Of a stretch of 64,000 bases of DNA, positions 49,027 to 58,035 are shown piece by piece. Numbering within the stretch: the stretch's first letter is position 1; every line of letters begins with the position of its first letter. The notes beneath the pieces were generated by a model. The model had not been told where the DNA came from. It saw only the letters and a list, made by a program, of their open reading frames with translations, and did not search any database. The position numbers were made by a program, and so were the translations under genes. Origin of the DNA: Aquisalinus luteolus (GTDB taxonomy: Bacteria; Pseudomonadota; Alphaproteobacteria; Caulobacterales; Parvularculaceae); assembly GCF_009712425.2 (NCBI RefSeq), contig NZ_VCJR02000005.1, positions 1 to 64,000 of the forward strand, in the 5' to 3' direction.

Positions 49027-49896
49027 CTATGATTTCAGTTTGTAGCCTGACTTGAAGAGCAGGTAGGTAAGCACGCAGGTCGCGACATTCAACACCATGA
49101 CAACGATCGCACCGGTGACGGGGGAGGCGTCCGACACGCCGATGAAGCCATAGCGGAAGCCGTCGATCAGGTAGAACACCGGGTTGACGTGGGAAAATGC
49201 CAAGAGCCAGTCGGGCAGCCAGGGCGAGCGCATGGAATAGAACGTGCCCGACAGGAAGGTCAGCGGCGTGATCACGAAGTTCTGGATCAGGGCGAGCTGG
49301 TCGAATTTCTCCGCCCACATGCCGCCAATGGCGCCGAGCGCGCCAAGGAAGATCGCTGCCTGCACCGAGAAATAGAGGATCGGCCAGATGTTCACGACCT
49401 GCATCGGCTCGCCCAGCAGGGAGAAACCGAAGACCGTCAGCGCCGTGACGAAGCCCACAAGAAGACCGCGTGTCGCCGCGCCCGCCACGAAGGCGACCGT
49501 CAGCTCGGCGGCCGACAGGGGCGGCATCAGCACATCGACGAGCGAGCCCTGCACCTTGGCAATGATCAGCGAGGACGACGAATTCTGGAACGCGTTCGAC
49601 AGGATCGCCATCATGATCAGGCCCGGCGGCAGGAACTGGGTGACGGCAAGCGTCACGCCCTCCATCTCGATGCCGTTGCCGCGCGCGCCCCATGCGCCCA
49701 TGAACACCAGCAGGAACAGGAGCGTCGAAATGATCGGCGCGAAGACGGTCTGGAACGCGACCTTGATGAAACGGTGCACTTCCTTCTTGTAGAGCGTCCA
49801 CAGGCCGAGCCAGTTCACATGGCCGAAGCGGCGCTCGCCAAAGGCGCTTTTCTGGACCGTTTGCGCGTCGACAATCGTTTCGGAATCTACTGCCAT
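49027..49896 (-). CDS. ABC-2 type transport permease
   Basis: A 289-residue inner-membrane protein from ATG 49896. Six membrane segments and the family pattern are visible: FAPIISTLLFLLVFMG, an internal FLPPGLIMMAILSNAFQNSSSSLIIAK (seen as PPGLIMMAILSNAFQNSS), and the C-terminal FSHVNPVFYLIDGFRYGFIG (seen as NPVFYLIDGFRYG). This matches ABC-2 exporters of drug/polysaccharide/NodJ type. Its ATPase partner is not in the window. It is co-transcribed with hslO, two bases between stop and start. Confidence 0.85.
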   Translation of the reverse strand: MAVDSETIVDAQTVQKSAFGERRFGHVNWLGLWTLYKKEVHRFIKVAFQTVFAPIISTLLFLLVFMGAWGARGNGIEMEGVTLAVTQFLPPGLIMMAILSNAFQNSSSSLIIAKVQGSLVDVLMPPLSAAELTVAFVAGAATRGLLVGFVTALTVFGFSLLGEPMQVVNIWPILYFSVQAAIFLGALGAIGGMWAEKFDQLALIQNFVITPLTFLSGTFYSMRSPWLPDWLLAFSHVNPVFYLIDGFRYGFIGVSDASPVTGAIVVMVLNVATCVLTYLLFKSGYKLKS

Positions 49897-50014
49897 GATC
49901 GGGATTTTCCTCTTGCGTGGGAATGAAACTGGTGTGGCCCCTGCCGCAGCCAAGGTCAAGCCGGGCAGTTTCTCCCCAACTGGGGAAAAAATTGCCCGAA
50001 TCAGGATGTTGTGG

Positions 50015-50030
50015 TTAAAACTTTCTTAAC
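50015..50030 (+). promoter_or_regulatory. CtrA-type box upstream of gcrA
   Basis: TTAA-AACTTTC-TTAAC is a perfect TTAA-N7-TTAAC site, 140 bases before the gcrA ATG. A GANTC methylation site (GAATC, 49998-50002) lies 12 bases away. In Caulobacter CtrA represses gcrA, so the site fits that circuit. Confidence 0.7.
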
Positions 50031-50169
50031 CCTGCATATTGTAATTTTTTCTCGTCCAGATACTATATCTATGCGCTTCTACGGAGCGGGTTACCGGCCA
50101 ACACTATATATGGTGTGCGTTCAGGGCCGGATGTTAACGAATTCATTTATAGGCGGATGGAGCATCAAT

Positions 50170-50673
50170 ATGGCTTGGACAGACGAACGCGTAGACCTCC
50201 TGAAGAAATTGTGGGCAGAGGGGCTGTCAGCCAGTCAGATTGCCTCGAAGATGGGTGGCGTGACCCGCAACGCCGTGATCGGCAAGGTACACAGGCTCGG
50301 CCTGTCGGGCCGCGCAACGCCGGCAAAGCCGCAACGTGGCCGCATCAACGAGGGTACACGCGCCGCAGCGCCGCGTAGCTTTGCCGCGCCCAAGAAGACA
50401 TTCGAGGCAGACGAGAACGAGCCGGAATTCCTCGAGCCGCTGGTGCTCGATGGCGGCGACATGGCGACGGTCTCGACCCTGAACAAAAACATGTGCAAAT
50501 GGCCGGTCGGCGATCCGACCAGCGAGGAATTCCATTTTTGTGGCCAGTCTGCCCAGTCCGGAAAACCCTATTGCGCCTACCACGCCCACATGGCGTTCCA
50601 GCCGTCGCACACGACCCGCAAGGAACGCCCGCGTCCGCAACAGCGCATTCTCGCCCAACGCAAGGTTGGGTGA
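50170..50673 (+). CDS. gcrA: Cell-cycle regulator GcrA
   Basis: A 167-residue protein from ATG 50170. The N-terminal DNA-binding domain MAWTDERVDLLKKLW plus the GLSASQIASKMGGVTRNAVIGKVHRLGL region (seen as SQIASKMG and VTRNAVIGKVHRLGL) is diagnostic. A basic Ala/Pro-rich linker and the sigma-binding C-terminal block CKWPVGDPTSEEFHFCG with PYCAYH follow. GcrA works with RNA polymerase sigma70 at CcrM-methylated (GANTC) promoters. It is monocistronic between a CtrA-type box and a terminator. Confidence 0.95.
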   Translation: MAWTDERVDLLKKLWAEGLSASQIASKMGGVTRNAVIGKVHRLGLSGRATPAKPQRGRINEGTRAAAPRSFAAPKKTFEADENEPEFLEPLVLDGGDMATVSTLNKNMCKWPVGDPTSEEFHFCGQSAQSGKPYCAYHAHMAFQPSHTTRKERPRPQQRILAQRKVG

Positions 50674-50678
50674 GGCCC

Positions 50679-50710
50679 AGACCGGATGAAGGCAAGACCG
50701 GATGAAGGCA
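50679..50710. repeat. 16-bp tandem duplication
   Basis: AGACCGGATGAAGGCA occurs at 50679-50694 and immediately again at 50695-50710, just after the gcrA stop. It looks like a recent slippage duplication in the 3' untranslated region. Confidence 0.7.
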
Positions 50711-50754
50711 CGGCCGGGTAAAGCCTGCCTGACGTCAAGACAGACAGATCTGAG

Positions 50755-50784
50755 AACCGCTCCGCCATCGGAGCGGTTTTTTTA
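50755..50784 (+). terminator. Intrinsic terminator of gcrA
   Basis: AACCGCTCCG-CCAT-CGGAGCGGTT is a perfect 10-bp stem followed by TTTTT. It ends the gcrA unit. Confidence 0.9.
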
Positions 50785-50880
50785 TGGATATGCGGTGCCT
50801 GACGGATAGCGCAGGCTTGCCGGGATACCGGTAACATGCAATGCTTTGCGCAATCAGATAAAATCAAGCGAGGACACGTC

Positions 50881-51974
50881 ATGGCCCACAGTCGAACCCT
50901 AAAAACGTCAATCAGGGCAATATTTGTGGCCCTGCCCTTGCTGCTCATTTCACCGTTTCCCACCGCGAACGCCATGGAGGAGGCATCAGCCATAATCTCC
51001 AAGGGTTTCATTTACGATGACGCGCCCTATCCGGAGGCTCATGCCTCTACCATTGTCGAGACAGCGGACGGCACCATTGCCGCGTCATGGTTCGGCGGCA
51101 CGAAGGAGCGCAACCCCGATGTGGCGATCTGGTTCGCGACGCATGAAGATGGCGCCTGGCAGACACCGGTGAAAGTCGCTGACGGTGAGCAGGCTGACGG
51201 CACATTCGTGCCTACCTGGAACCCGGTGCTGTTCCAGCCCGCCGATGGTCCGCTGACCCTCTATTACAAGGCCGGCCCCACCCCGCGTGACTGGTGGGGC
51301 ATGCAGACAGTCTCCCATGATGGCGGACAGACGTGGGAAACCCCGGTGCGCCTGCCGGACGGGATTCTCGGCCCGATCAAGAACAAGCCGGTACAGCTTG
51401 GCGATGGCACGATCATCTCTCCCTCCAGCGTCGAAAATGCCACCTATGAAGGCTGGTTCATGCATTTCGAGCGCAGCGGAGACAATGGCGATACGTGGAC
51501 AAGTACCGGCCCGATAGAAAGCCCCGAAGGGATCGACGCCATCCAGCCGAGCATTCTGGTTCATCCGGACGAGACATTGCAGGCACTCGGCCGCACCCGG
51601 CAGGGCGTTGTCGCATGAGCTGGTCAAGGGACGCCGGCAAGACATGGTCCCCCGTCGCGGCGACCACACTGCCCAACCCGAATTCGGGCACCGATGCGGT
51701 GACGCTGCAGGATGGCCGACATCTCATCGTCTATAATCCGACGGCGCATAATCCGGATACGCCGGGCAAGGGCTATCGCTATCCGCTGGCTGTTGCGGTG
51801 TCCAATGACGGACTATCCTGGGCCCGGGTCCTGACGCTGGAAACAGAACCGCTGCCAAGCGGATACGCCTATCCAGCGGTCATTCAGGCCACGGATGGAC
51901 TGGTGCATGTCACCTATACCCATGACAGGAAGCGGATCACCCATGTGGTGATAGACCCGGAAGAGCTGGAATAA
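50881..51974 (+). pseudogene. Exported sialidase-like (BNR) protein, frameshifted
   Basis: Two abutting frames make one protein of about 364 residues. The first (50881-51618) has a signal peptide ending ANA and then the beta-propeller blocks EAHASTIVE, ASWFGGTKERNPD and SPSSVENATYEGWF. It ends QGVVA-stop. The second begins at the overlapping ATG 51615 with MSWSRDAGKTWSP, exactly what should follow VVA in this family. One missing base (GTCGC-ATG instead of GTCGCC-ATG) explains the break. No base tract suggests programmed slippage. It is likely a pseudogene or an assembly error. The family is the sialidase-like BNR_2 hydrolases. Confidence 0.8.
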
Positions 51975-51985
51975 GCCTCGCGAGC

Positions 51986-52678
51986 CTAGTTCACATGCTC
52001 CAGCGCATAGCCGGCCGAACGTACAGTGCGGATCGGGTTGGCATGGCCGTGGCGCGACAGCGCCTTGCGCAGGCGGCCGATATGAACGTCGACCGTGCGT
52101 GCCTCGACAAAGACGTCAGAGCCCCAGACTGCATTCAGTAATTGCTCGCGTGAAAAGACGCGTCCGGGGTGCTGCATCAGGTGGTCCAGCAGGCGGAATT
52201 CCGTCGGCCCCAGATGGATCTCCTGCTCACCGCGGCTGACCCGGTGGGCAGAGCGGTCGATGACGATATCGCCGAAGGTCAGCGCTTCTTCCACAAGGCC
52301 CGGGCGGATTCGGCGCAGGATGGCGCGGATGCGGGCGACCAGCTCGTTCATCGAGAACGGCTTGGTCATGTAATCATCGGCGCCGGTATCGAGCCCGCGA
52401 ATGCGGTCGGCCTCTTCGGCGCGGGCTGTCAGCATCAGGATCGGGATATTGCGCGTCTCGTTGCGCGAGCGCAGGCGGCGGCAGACCTCGATCCCGGAAA
52501 TCTTCGGCAGCATCCAGTCGAGGATGATGATGTCGGGCGCGCGTTCCTCGACCTTCAGCAGCGCTTCCTCGCCGTCACCGGCTAGGGTCGTGTCGAAACC
52601 TTCCTTGCCCAGATTGTAGTCGAGCAGGGTGGCGAGGGCTTCTTCGTCTTCGACGATCAGGACACTGGTATTGGCCAT
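51986..52678 (-). CDS. phoB: Phosphate response regulator PhoB
   Basis: A 230-residue OmpR-type response regulator. The receiver domain has the acidic pocket VEDEE, phosphorylation site Asp54 in IILDWMLP, and DYMTKPFS with the conserved Lys. The C-terminal winged helix includes LGPTEFRLLDHLMQHPGRVFSREQLL (seen as EFRLLDHLM and VFSREQLL) and DVHIGRLRKAL. It activates Pho-regulon genes under phosphate limitation. It is third in phoR-phoU-phoB, 26 bases after phoU. The Pst transporter genes that usually sit in between are absent. Confidence 0.92.
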   Translation of the reverse strand: MANTSVLIVEDEEALATLLDYNLGKEGFDTTLAGDGEEALLKVEERAPDIIILDWMLPKISGIEVCRRLRSRNETRNIPILMLTARAEEADRIRGLDTGADDYMTKPFSMNELVARIRAILRRIRPGLVEEALTFGDIVIDRSAHRVSRGEQEIHLGPTEFRLLDHLMQHPGRVFSREQLLNAVWGSDVFVEARTVDVHIGRLRKALSRHGHANPIRTVRSAGYALEHVN

Positions 52679-52704
52679 GGCTCAGTTTCCTTTCGAGGCC
52701 GCCG

Positions 52705-53427
52705 CTATTCGGGCTTGGCCATTTCCTTCGGCACGGAGGTCACGCTGGTCACGTCGCGCTTGGGGCGGACGGTTTTCAGCTGTTCGCCGGTCTGGTCATA
52801 GAATACGCACTCGGCGACATTTGTAGCATGATCGCCGATGCGTTCGAAATTCTTCGCGACGAAGACAATATGGGTGCAGGCGTTCACGAGGGTCGGATCG
52901 CGCATCATCACTGTCAGGATTTCGCGGAAGATGGAATTGTAGAGCTCGTCAAGCTCGCCATCGCCGCCCCAGACGGCAATCGCGCCTTCCGGGTTCTTCT
53001 CCATGATGGAGTTCAGGACGTCCGTGACCTGACGCAGGGCGATGCGGCCCATGCGCACCACCGTGCCGACGGAGGACGCTGCGTCTTCCTGACTGACGAC
53101 CTTGGTGCGTTTGGAAACGTTCTTGGCGAGATCGCCGATCCGCTCCAGCTCGTTGGAAATCTTCAGCGCTGTCATCACCTGACGCAGGTCGCGCCCGGCA
53201 AGGCGGCGGCCTTCGAGGATTTCCTGTACCAGAGCCTCGATCGCAGCTTCGCGTTCATCGACCTGACGGTCGATGTCGATGACCTGGTCGGCCAGCGACA
53301 GGTCGCGCTTTTCGAAGGCGGTGATGGCATCGGACAACTGCTGCTCGACCATGCCGCCCATGGCGGTCACGCTGAGAGACAGTTTTTCGAGCTGGTTGCC
53401 CCCGGATCTGATCAGGCTCAAGGCCAT
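52705..53427 (-). CDS. phoU: Phosphate signalling protein PhoU
   Basis: A 240-residue helical protein; GGAG precedes the ATG. It has two repeated three-helix halves with metal-binding-type E/D-x-x-x-D and E-R-I-G-D motifs (NELERIGDLAKNV and NFERIGDHATNVAE), the PhoU signature. It links Pst transport state to PhoR activity. It lies between phoR (155-base gap) and phoB. Two Pho-box-like sites occupy that gap, so phoU-phoB probably has its own promoter. Confidence 0.93.
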   Translation of the reverse strand: MALSLIRSGGNQLEKLSLSVTAMGGMVEQQLSDAITAFEKRDLSLADQVIDIDRQVDEREAAIEALVQEILEGRRLAGRDLRQVMTALKISNELERIGDLAKNVSKRTKVVSQEDAASSVGTVVRMGRIALRQVTDVLNSIMEKNPEGAIAVWGGDGELDELYNSIFREILTVMMRDPTLVNACTHIVFVAKNFERIGDHATNVAECVFYDQTGEQLKTVRPKRDVTSVTSVPKEMAKPE

Positions 53428-53457
53428 TGCGGCACTCCATTACGAGAAGCGCTGTAT

Positions 53458-53475
53458 GAACGAGTTTTGTGACAG
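53458..53475 (-). promoter_or_regulatory. Pho-box-like site before phoU
   Basis: On the minus strand CTGTCAC-AAAA-CTCGTTC resembles the PhoB site (two CTGTCAT-like heptamers 4 bases apart). The first heptamer is strong and the second weak. It ends 30 bases before the phoU ATG. Confidence 0.5.
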
Positions 53476-53542
53476 AATTTTATAAGCAGACACATTAATT
53501 TAGCCTGCTTTGATAGCATTTGTCGCTTGCGGCGCGCAAGCG

Positions 53543-53560
53543 CTGTCACAAAACTGTTAT
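53543..53560 (+). promoter_or_regulatory. Pho-box-like site between phoR and phoU
   Basis: CTGTCAC-AAAA-CTGTTAT on the plus strand fits the Pho box closely in both heptamers and spacing. It faces away from phoU and shares 13 exact bases, inverted, with the site at 53458-53475. Confidence 0.6.
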
Positions 53561-53582
53561 ATTTTAAAATAGATAAATAATA

Positions 53583-54983
53583 TCAGGAGCTTGACTCCAT
53601 AACGGCAATTTTACGGGCCGGCCTGAAAAAACAGGTGAAAGAGGAGCCATGGCCGATGCTGGATTCGATCTGGAGCCCGCCATTGTGGCGATTGACGATG
53701 TGCTTGACGATCGCAAGCCCGAGCCCGGTGCCGCCTCGAGAACGACTTTCCTCGACATCGACGCGATAAAATCGCTCGGTCAGTCGCGGCAGGTCGGACC
53801 GGTCGATGCCGCGGCCATCGTCGCGCACCTGGATGTAGATGAGGTCGGCCACCTTCAACCCGGCCCGTGCGCTGATCTGGGCTGCCGTGTCGCCGGTGCG
53901 GATCGCATCCGGGCCCGGCGCTTCCGGCTCGCCGCGCCCCACGCGGATCGTCACCGTCGGATTGCGGCCTGCATATTTCAGCGCATTGTCCGTCAGGTTC
54001 TGGATGATCTGGACCAGTTCATCGCGGTCGCCCTTGATAGCCCGGCCATCGCCATCAAGATCGGTCTCGACCCGGACACGGCCTTCATACTCGCTGGCAA
54101 CCGGTGCCAGGCTCGCCTTCACATCTTCGGCGATGGCCACCGGATCGATGGTGTCACGGGGGGGCATGTGCTCGTTCAGCTCGATCGTGGACAGGCTCAT
54201 CAGATCGCGCACCAGACGCAGCATGCGTTCCGCCTGGGCCTGCATGATGCCGAGGAAGCGCTCCCTTGCCTCCGGATCGTCCTTGGCATGGCCGCGCAAT
54301 GTCTCGATAAAGCCGAGCATGGACGCCAGCGGGGTGCGCAGTTCATGACTGGCATTGGCAATGAAGTCCGTGCGCATCTTTTGCAGGCGCCGTTCGGTCG
54401 ACAGATCGGAGATGAAGACGAGAAGCCCATCTTCGCTCGCCTGATTGCCGCTTCCAGGCTGCTGGCGCGCGGCCAGCGGGGTCACGAACAGCCGGCAATG
54501 GCGCTCGACCGAGCCACCGATCGTGAAATCGGCGATCTGCGGCTGGCCGGAATTCATCGCCGCTTCCAGCGAATTGCCGACGACCGGCGCGCGAAAAATC
54601 TCGGTCAGGAACTTGCCCTCCGGCTCGGTCTTGAAGAATTCCTTCGTGGCGGGGTTGGCGAGCTCGATCTTGCCCTCGGCCTGCAGCAGGATCACAGGCT
54701 CGGGCAGCGCATTCAGCACGGTGCGCAAGCGCTGGAACAGGATCAACTGCTCCTGCACCATGCGGCGAGCAGGCTTCGACCAGTTGATGCGGGCAAGAAA
54801 ATAGCGCGCGGCCAGACCGGCGATGATGACGATCCAGATCAGCGCTGCCTGAAAGAACGGCGTATCGGTAATCGCCGCGAAAATTCCGCAGGCACCGCCG
54901 GACAGCCCCGCCGCCCAGAAAAAGTCCGTCAGGCGCACACGGCGGGCAATCTGCCTGATTTCTTCGTCGAGACCGGTTGTCAT
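53583..54983 (-). CDS. phoR: Phosphate sensor histidine kinase PhoR
   Basis: A 466-residue membrane sensor kinase. Two hydrophobic segments near residues 22-40 and 45-64 anchor it, followed by a PAS-like domain at about 85-195. The dimerisation and phosphoacceptor helix FIANASHELRTPLASMLGFIETL (His213 in ASHELRTPLA) and a HATPase domain with QNLTDNALKYA, DDGRGID, and GGTGLGLAIVKHIV follow. It phosphorylates PhoB when phosphate is low. It is first of phoR-phoU-phoB. The short periplasmic part fits sensing through Pst/PhoU rather than direct binding. Confidence 0.9.
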   Translation of the reverse strand: MTTGLDEEIRQIARRVRLTDFFWAAGLSGGACGIFAAITDTPFFQAALIWIVIIAGLAARYFLARINWSKPARRMVQEQLILFQRLRTVLNALPEPVILLQAEGKIELANPATKEFFKTEPEGKFLTEIFRAPVVGNSLEAAMNSGQPQIADFTIGGSVERHCRLFVTPLAARQQPGSGNQASEDGLLVFISDLSTERRLQKMRTDFIANASHELRTPLASMLGFIETLRGHAKDDPEARERFLGIMQAQAERMLRLVRDLMSLSTIELNEHMPPRDTIDPVAIAEDVKASLAPVASEYEGRVRVETDLDGDGRAIKGDRDELVQIIQNLTDNALKYAGRNPTVTIRVGRGEPEAPGPDAIRTGDTAAQISARAGLKVADLIYIQVRDDGRGIDRSDLPRLTERFYRVDVEESRSRGGTGLGLAIVKHIVNRHNGGLQIESSIGHGSSFTCFFRPARKIAVMESSS

Positions 54984-55156
54984 TGTCGCCCAGTTGTCAT
55001 TGTGGCCCTGTTGTTATTGTGGCAGTGCCCGCTTCATAATAGTGTCACGAGGAAATCCCTCATACTCCCTTGCCGGTTTCCCCTAGATTATCTACACCCA
55101 TGCTGCAAGGCGAACGCTAACACGATCAGCCATTTATCCCATCACGGAGCGTTTTA

Positions 55157-56581
55157 ATGACAGGCTACAAGCAGACCAAACGATGCAAGATCCTCGCAAC
55201 ACTCGGCCCCGCCAGTGACGCGCCGGAACGCATCCGCTCTCTCGCGCTGACAGGCGTCGATGCCTTCCGCCTCAACTTTTCCCATGGCGAGCATGAAGAG
55301 CACCTGCAGCGCCTGAAGAATGTTCGCGCCGCAGAAGAGGCGACGGGCAAGTACCTGACCGTCGTCGCCGACATGCAGGGCCCTAAAATCCGCGTCGGCA
55401 AGCTGAACGGTGGCGAGCAAGACCTGAAATACGGCAAGGAATTCAAGCTGGTCTGCGATCGCGAAGTCGATGAGGACGGCGTGATCCCGATCCCGCACCC
55501 GGAGCTGTTCGAGGCGCTGCAGAAGGGCGACGCGATCATGCTCGACGATGGCCTCCTGCGCCTGACGATTACCGAGATCGACGGCCTGGAAGGCAAGGCC
55601 AAGGTCGATGTGCCGGGCAAGCTGACCAATCGCAAGGGCATCAACATTCCCGGCCGGTACCTGCCTATCGATGCGCTGACCGAAAAAGACAAAAAGGACC
55701 TCGCCTTCGCCCTGGAAGTCGGTGTCGACTACATCGCGCTGTCTTTCGTGCAGAAAGCCAAGGACGTGATCGAGGCGCGCAAGCTGATCGGTGACAAGGC
55801 CGGCATCATCTCCAAGATCGAGAAACCCGCCGCGCTGGAAGAACTGGAAGAGATCATCGAGCACTCTGACGCTGTCATGGTCGCCCGCGGTGACCTCGGC
55901 GTCGAACTGCCGCTGGAACAGGTGCCGGTCGCCCAGCGCCGCATCATCAACCTCGCGCGCAAGGCAGGCAAGCCGGTCATCGTCGCGACGCAGATGCTGC
56001 AATCCATGGTAGACTCGCCGATGCCGACCCGCGCCGAAGCATCCGACACGGCATCCGCCGTCTATCTGGGTGCAGACGCAGTCATGCTGTCGGCGGAAAG
56101 CGCCGTCGGCCGCCACCCGGAAACGGTTGTTGCGATCATGTCGCGCATCATCCAGGCGGTCGAAGGCGACGAGACCTATTGGGAAGACATCAACCTGAAG
56201 ACGGCTTCTGCCGCGCCTGAATCCGCCAATGCCATCGCAACGTCGATCCGTCACACGGTCGGCCTGCTCGGGTCAAAGGCCGTGCTCGCCGGCACATCGG
56301 TGGGCTCGACCGCCTTTGCCGTTGCCCGCGAGCGCCCGCGCACGCACATTCTCGGCATCACTCCCTTCGCTGAAACTGCGCGTCGGATCAGCCTCGCCTG
56401 GGGTATCCAGGCCGTGGTGACACCGGACTACAAGACCTTCGAAGAGTTCGACGAGGCGGCAGCCCGGATCTCGAAAGAGATGGGCATTGCCGACAAGGGT
56501 GATACGATCCTGCTGACTGCCGGCATCCCGATGGGCCGCCATGGCGGCACAAACACGATGAAGGTCATCGCGATAGATTAG
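55157..56581 (+). CDS. pyk: Pyruvate kinase
   Basis: A 474-residue glycolytic enzyme making pyruvate and ATP from phosphoenolpyruvate and ADP. It has the family opening KILATLGPAS, the substrate-binding FRLNFSHG, the catalytic ISKIEKPAALEEL signature with Lys, and VARGDLGVELP with metal ligands. MLSAESAVGRHPE and the C-terminal regulatory domain complete it. Length is normal for a type II kinase. A GGAG-type site precedes the ATG. It is transcribed divergently from phoR and just ahead of the GH140-like gene, 11 bases away. Confidence 0.95.
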   Translation: MTGYKQTKRCKILATLGPASDAPERIRSLALTGVDAFRLNFSHGEHEEHLQRLKNVRAAEEATGKYLTVVADMQGPKIRVGKLNGGEQDLKYGKEFKLVCDREVDEDGVIPIPHPELFEALQKGDAIMLDDGLLRLTITEIDGLEGKAKVDVPGKLTNRKGINIPGRYLPIDALTEKDKKDLAFALEVGVDYIALSFVQKAKDVIEARKLIGDKAGIISKIEKPAALEELEEIIEHSDAVMVARGDLGVELPLEQVPVAQRRIINLARKAGKPVIVATQMLQSMVDSPMPTRAEASDTASAVYLGADAVMLSAESAVGRHPETVVAIMSRIIQAVEGDETYWEDINLKTASAAPESANAIATSIRHTVGLLGSKAVLAGTSVGSTAFAVARERPRTHILGITPFAETARRISLAWGIQAVVTPDYKTFEEFDEAAARISKEMGIADKGDTILLTAGIPMGRHGGTNTMKVIAID

Positions 56582-56592
56582 GACGACATTAC

Positions 56593-58026
56593 ATGCGCCG
56601 GTCCCGTTTGCTTCGCAGCTTTCTGTTTCCAGTACTCGGAGCTATCACCGCGACCGGTGCCTTGATGCCTGTCATTGCAGCGACGTTGTCAGTCTCCGAT
56701 GACGGTCGTTACCTCGTCACGCCGGACGGGGAGCCTTTCTTCTGGCTCGGCGACACGGCGTGGGAGCTGTTCCACCGCCTCACCCATGACGAAGCGATCG
56801 CCTATCTCGACGACCGGGCCGCGCGGGGCTTCACCATTATCCAGGCTGTAGCGCTGGCCGAAAAGGACGGGCTGAACGCGCCGACGCCGGCTGGCTACCT
56901 GCCACTGGAAAATAATGATCCGGCCACGCCGCTCATCGTCGATGGCCCGGACAATGATTACTGGGACCATGTCGACCGCGTCATCGATGCTGCCAATGAG
57001 CGTGGATTGATCGTCGCCCTGTTGCCGACATGGGGTGACAAGTGGAACCTGGCATGGGGCCCCGGCCCTGTCGTCTTCACACCGGAGAATGCGCGGATCT
57101 ATGGCGAATGGATCGGCACCCGGTATCGCGACAAGGAAGTTATCTGGGTCCTCGGCGGCGACCGCAATCCGGAAACGGAGGAGCATCTGGCGATCACCGA
57201 TGCCATGGCTGACGGCATTGAGGCGGCGGCCGGCAAGGATGCGCTGATCACCTTTCACCCACAGGGCGGCACAGGCTCGGCGCAGTGGTTTCATGACCGC
57301 GACTGGCTCGATTTCAACATGCGCCAAAACGGTCACCAGACGGATTATCGCCACTATACCGGCACGATCGCCGACCGGAACCGCGAACCGGCCAAGCCGC
57401 TGGTCGAGGGCGAACCGCTCTATGAGGGCATCCCGATCCAGTTCGATGCAGAGGCCAATGGCTATGCCATGGCCCTCGATGTGCGCCGCCCGCTATACTG
57501 GAACCTGTTCAATGGCGCTGCAGGGCATACCTATGGCCACAATTCGATCTGGCAGATGTTTGACGAGCGCTACCCGCCAACCCTCGATCCACTGATGAGC
57601 TGGCGCGAGGCGCTGGAAGCGACCGGCGGCGACGACATGCGCCACGCCAAGTCACTGCTGACCTCCCGCCCCGGCTGGGAAAAGCGTGTTGCCGCGCCGG
57701 AAATCCTGATCGAGCGCAATGGCGGCAAGTCGGTGCCCGGTGGCGCTGCCCAGCGCATCGTCGCGACCCGTGCTGCGGACGGGTCATGGGCCATGGTCTA
57801 TGTGGCGGTCAGTCGGCCTGTCTCTATCATCGCCGATGCCGTGGGAGGCGACACCATGAATGCGTGGCTGTTCGATCCACGCACCGGCGCGGCCCAAAGC
57901 CTCGGCCAGCTGGCAACCAGTGAGGAATTCCTTTTCACGCCACCCAATGGCGGCGAGCAGGTGGACTGGGTGCTTGTGCTGGATACAGCCGGGGCGGCTT
58001 TCCCTGCCCCCGGCCAAGACAGATAA
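56593..58026 (+). CDS. Exported glycoside hydrolase, GH140/DUF4038-like
   Basis: A 477-residue protein with a signal peptide (residues 1-30). The TIM-barrel domain opens RYLVTPDGEPFFWLGDTAWELFHRLT, seen as DGEPFFWLGDTAWELF, which is characteristic of DUF4038/GH140. VIWVLGGDRNPE and KPLVEGEPLYEGIP carry acidic residues in the expected catalytic places. A C-terminal beta domain (about 375-470) follows, as in GH140 apiosidases. It would act on plant or algal polysaccharide side chains; the true substrate is unknown. It may be read through from pyk. Confidence 0.85.
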   Translation: MRRSRLLRSFLFPVLGAITATGALMPVIAATLSVSDDGRYLVTPDGEPFFWLGDTAWELFHRLTHDEAIAYLDDRAARGFTIIQAVALAEKDGLNAPTPAGYLPLENNDPATPLIVDGPDNDYWDHVDRVIDAANERGLIVALLPTWGDKWNLAWGPGPVVFTPENARIYGEWIGTRYRDKEVIWVLGGDRNPETEEHLAITDAMADGIEAAAGKDALITFHPQGGTGSAQWFHDRDWLDFNMRQNGHQTDYRHYTGTIADRNREPAKPLVEGEPLYEGIPIQFDAEANGYAMALDVRRPLYWNLFNGAAGHTYGHNSIWQMFDERYPPTLDPLMSWREALEATGGDDMRHAKSLLTSRPGWEKRVAAPEILIERNGGKSVPGGAAQRIVATRAADGSWAMVYVAVSRPVSIIADAVGGDTMNAWLFDPRTGAAQSLGQLATSEEFLFTPPNGGEQVDWVLVLDTAGAAFPAPGQDR

Positions 58027-58035
58027 TCGAAAAGA

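Noticed and set aside
48077-49801. One 574-codon protein on the minus strand
   Set aside because: It joins hslO to an out-of-frame reading of the permease gene; hslO has its own start at 49024.
51615-51974. A separate gene starting at the ATGA overlap
   Set aside because: Its product is the missing C-terminal half of the sialidase-like fold, so a frameshift explains it better than a coupled gene.
53649-55157. A 502-codon open frame on the plus strand
   Set aside because: It is antisense to phoR, which has all kinase motifs.
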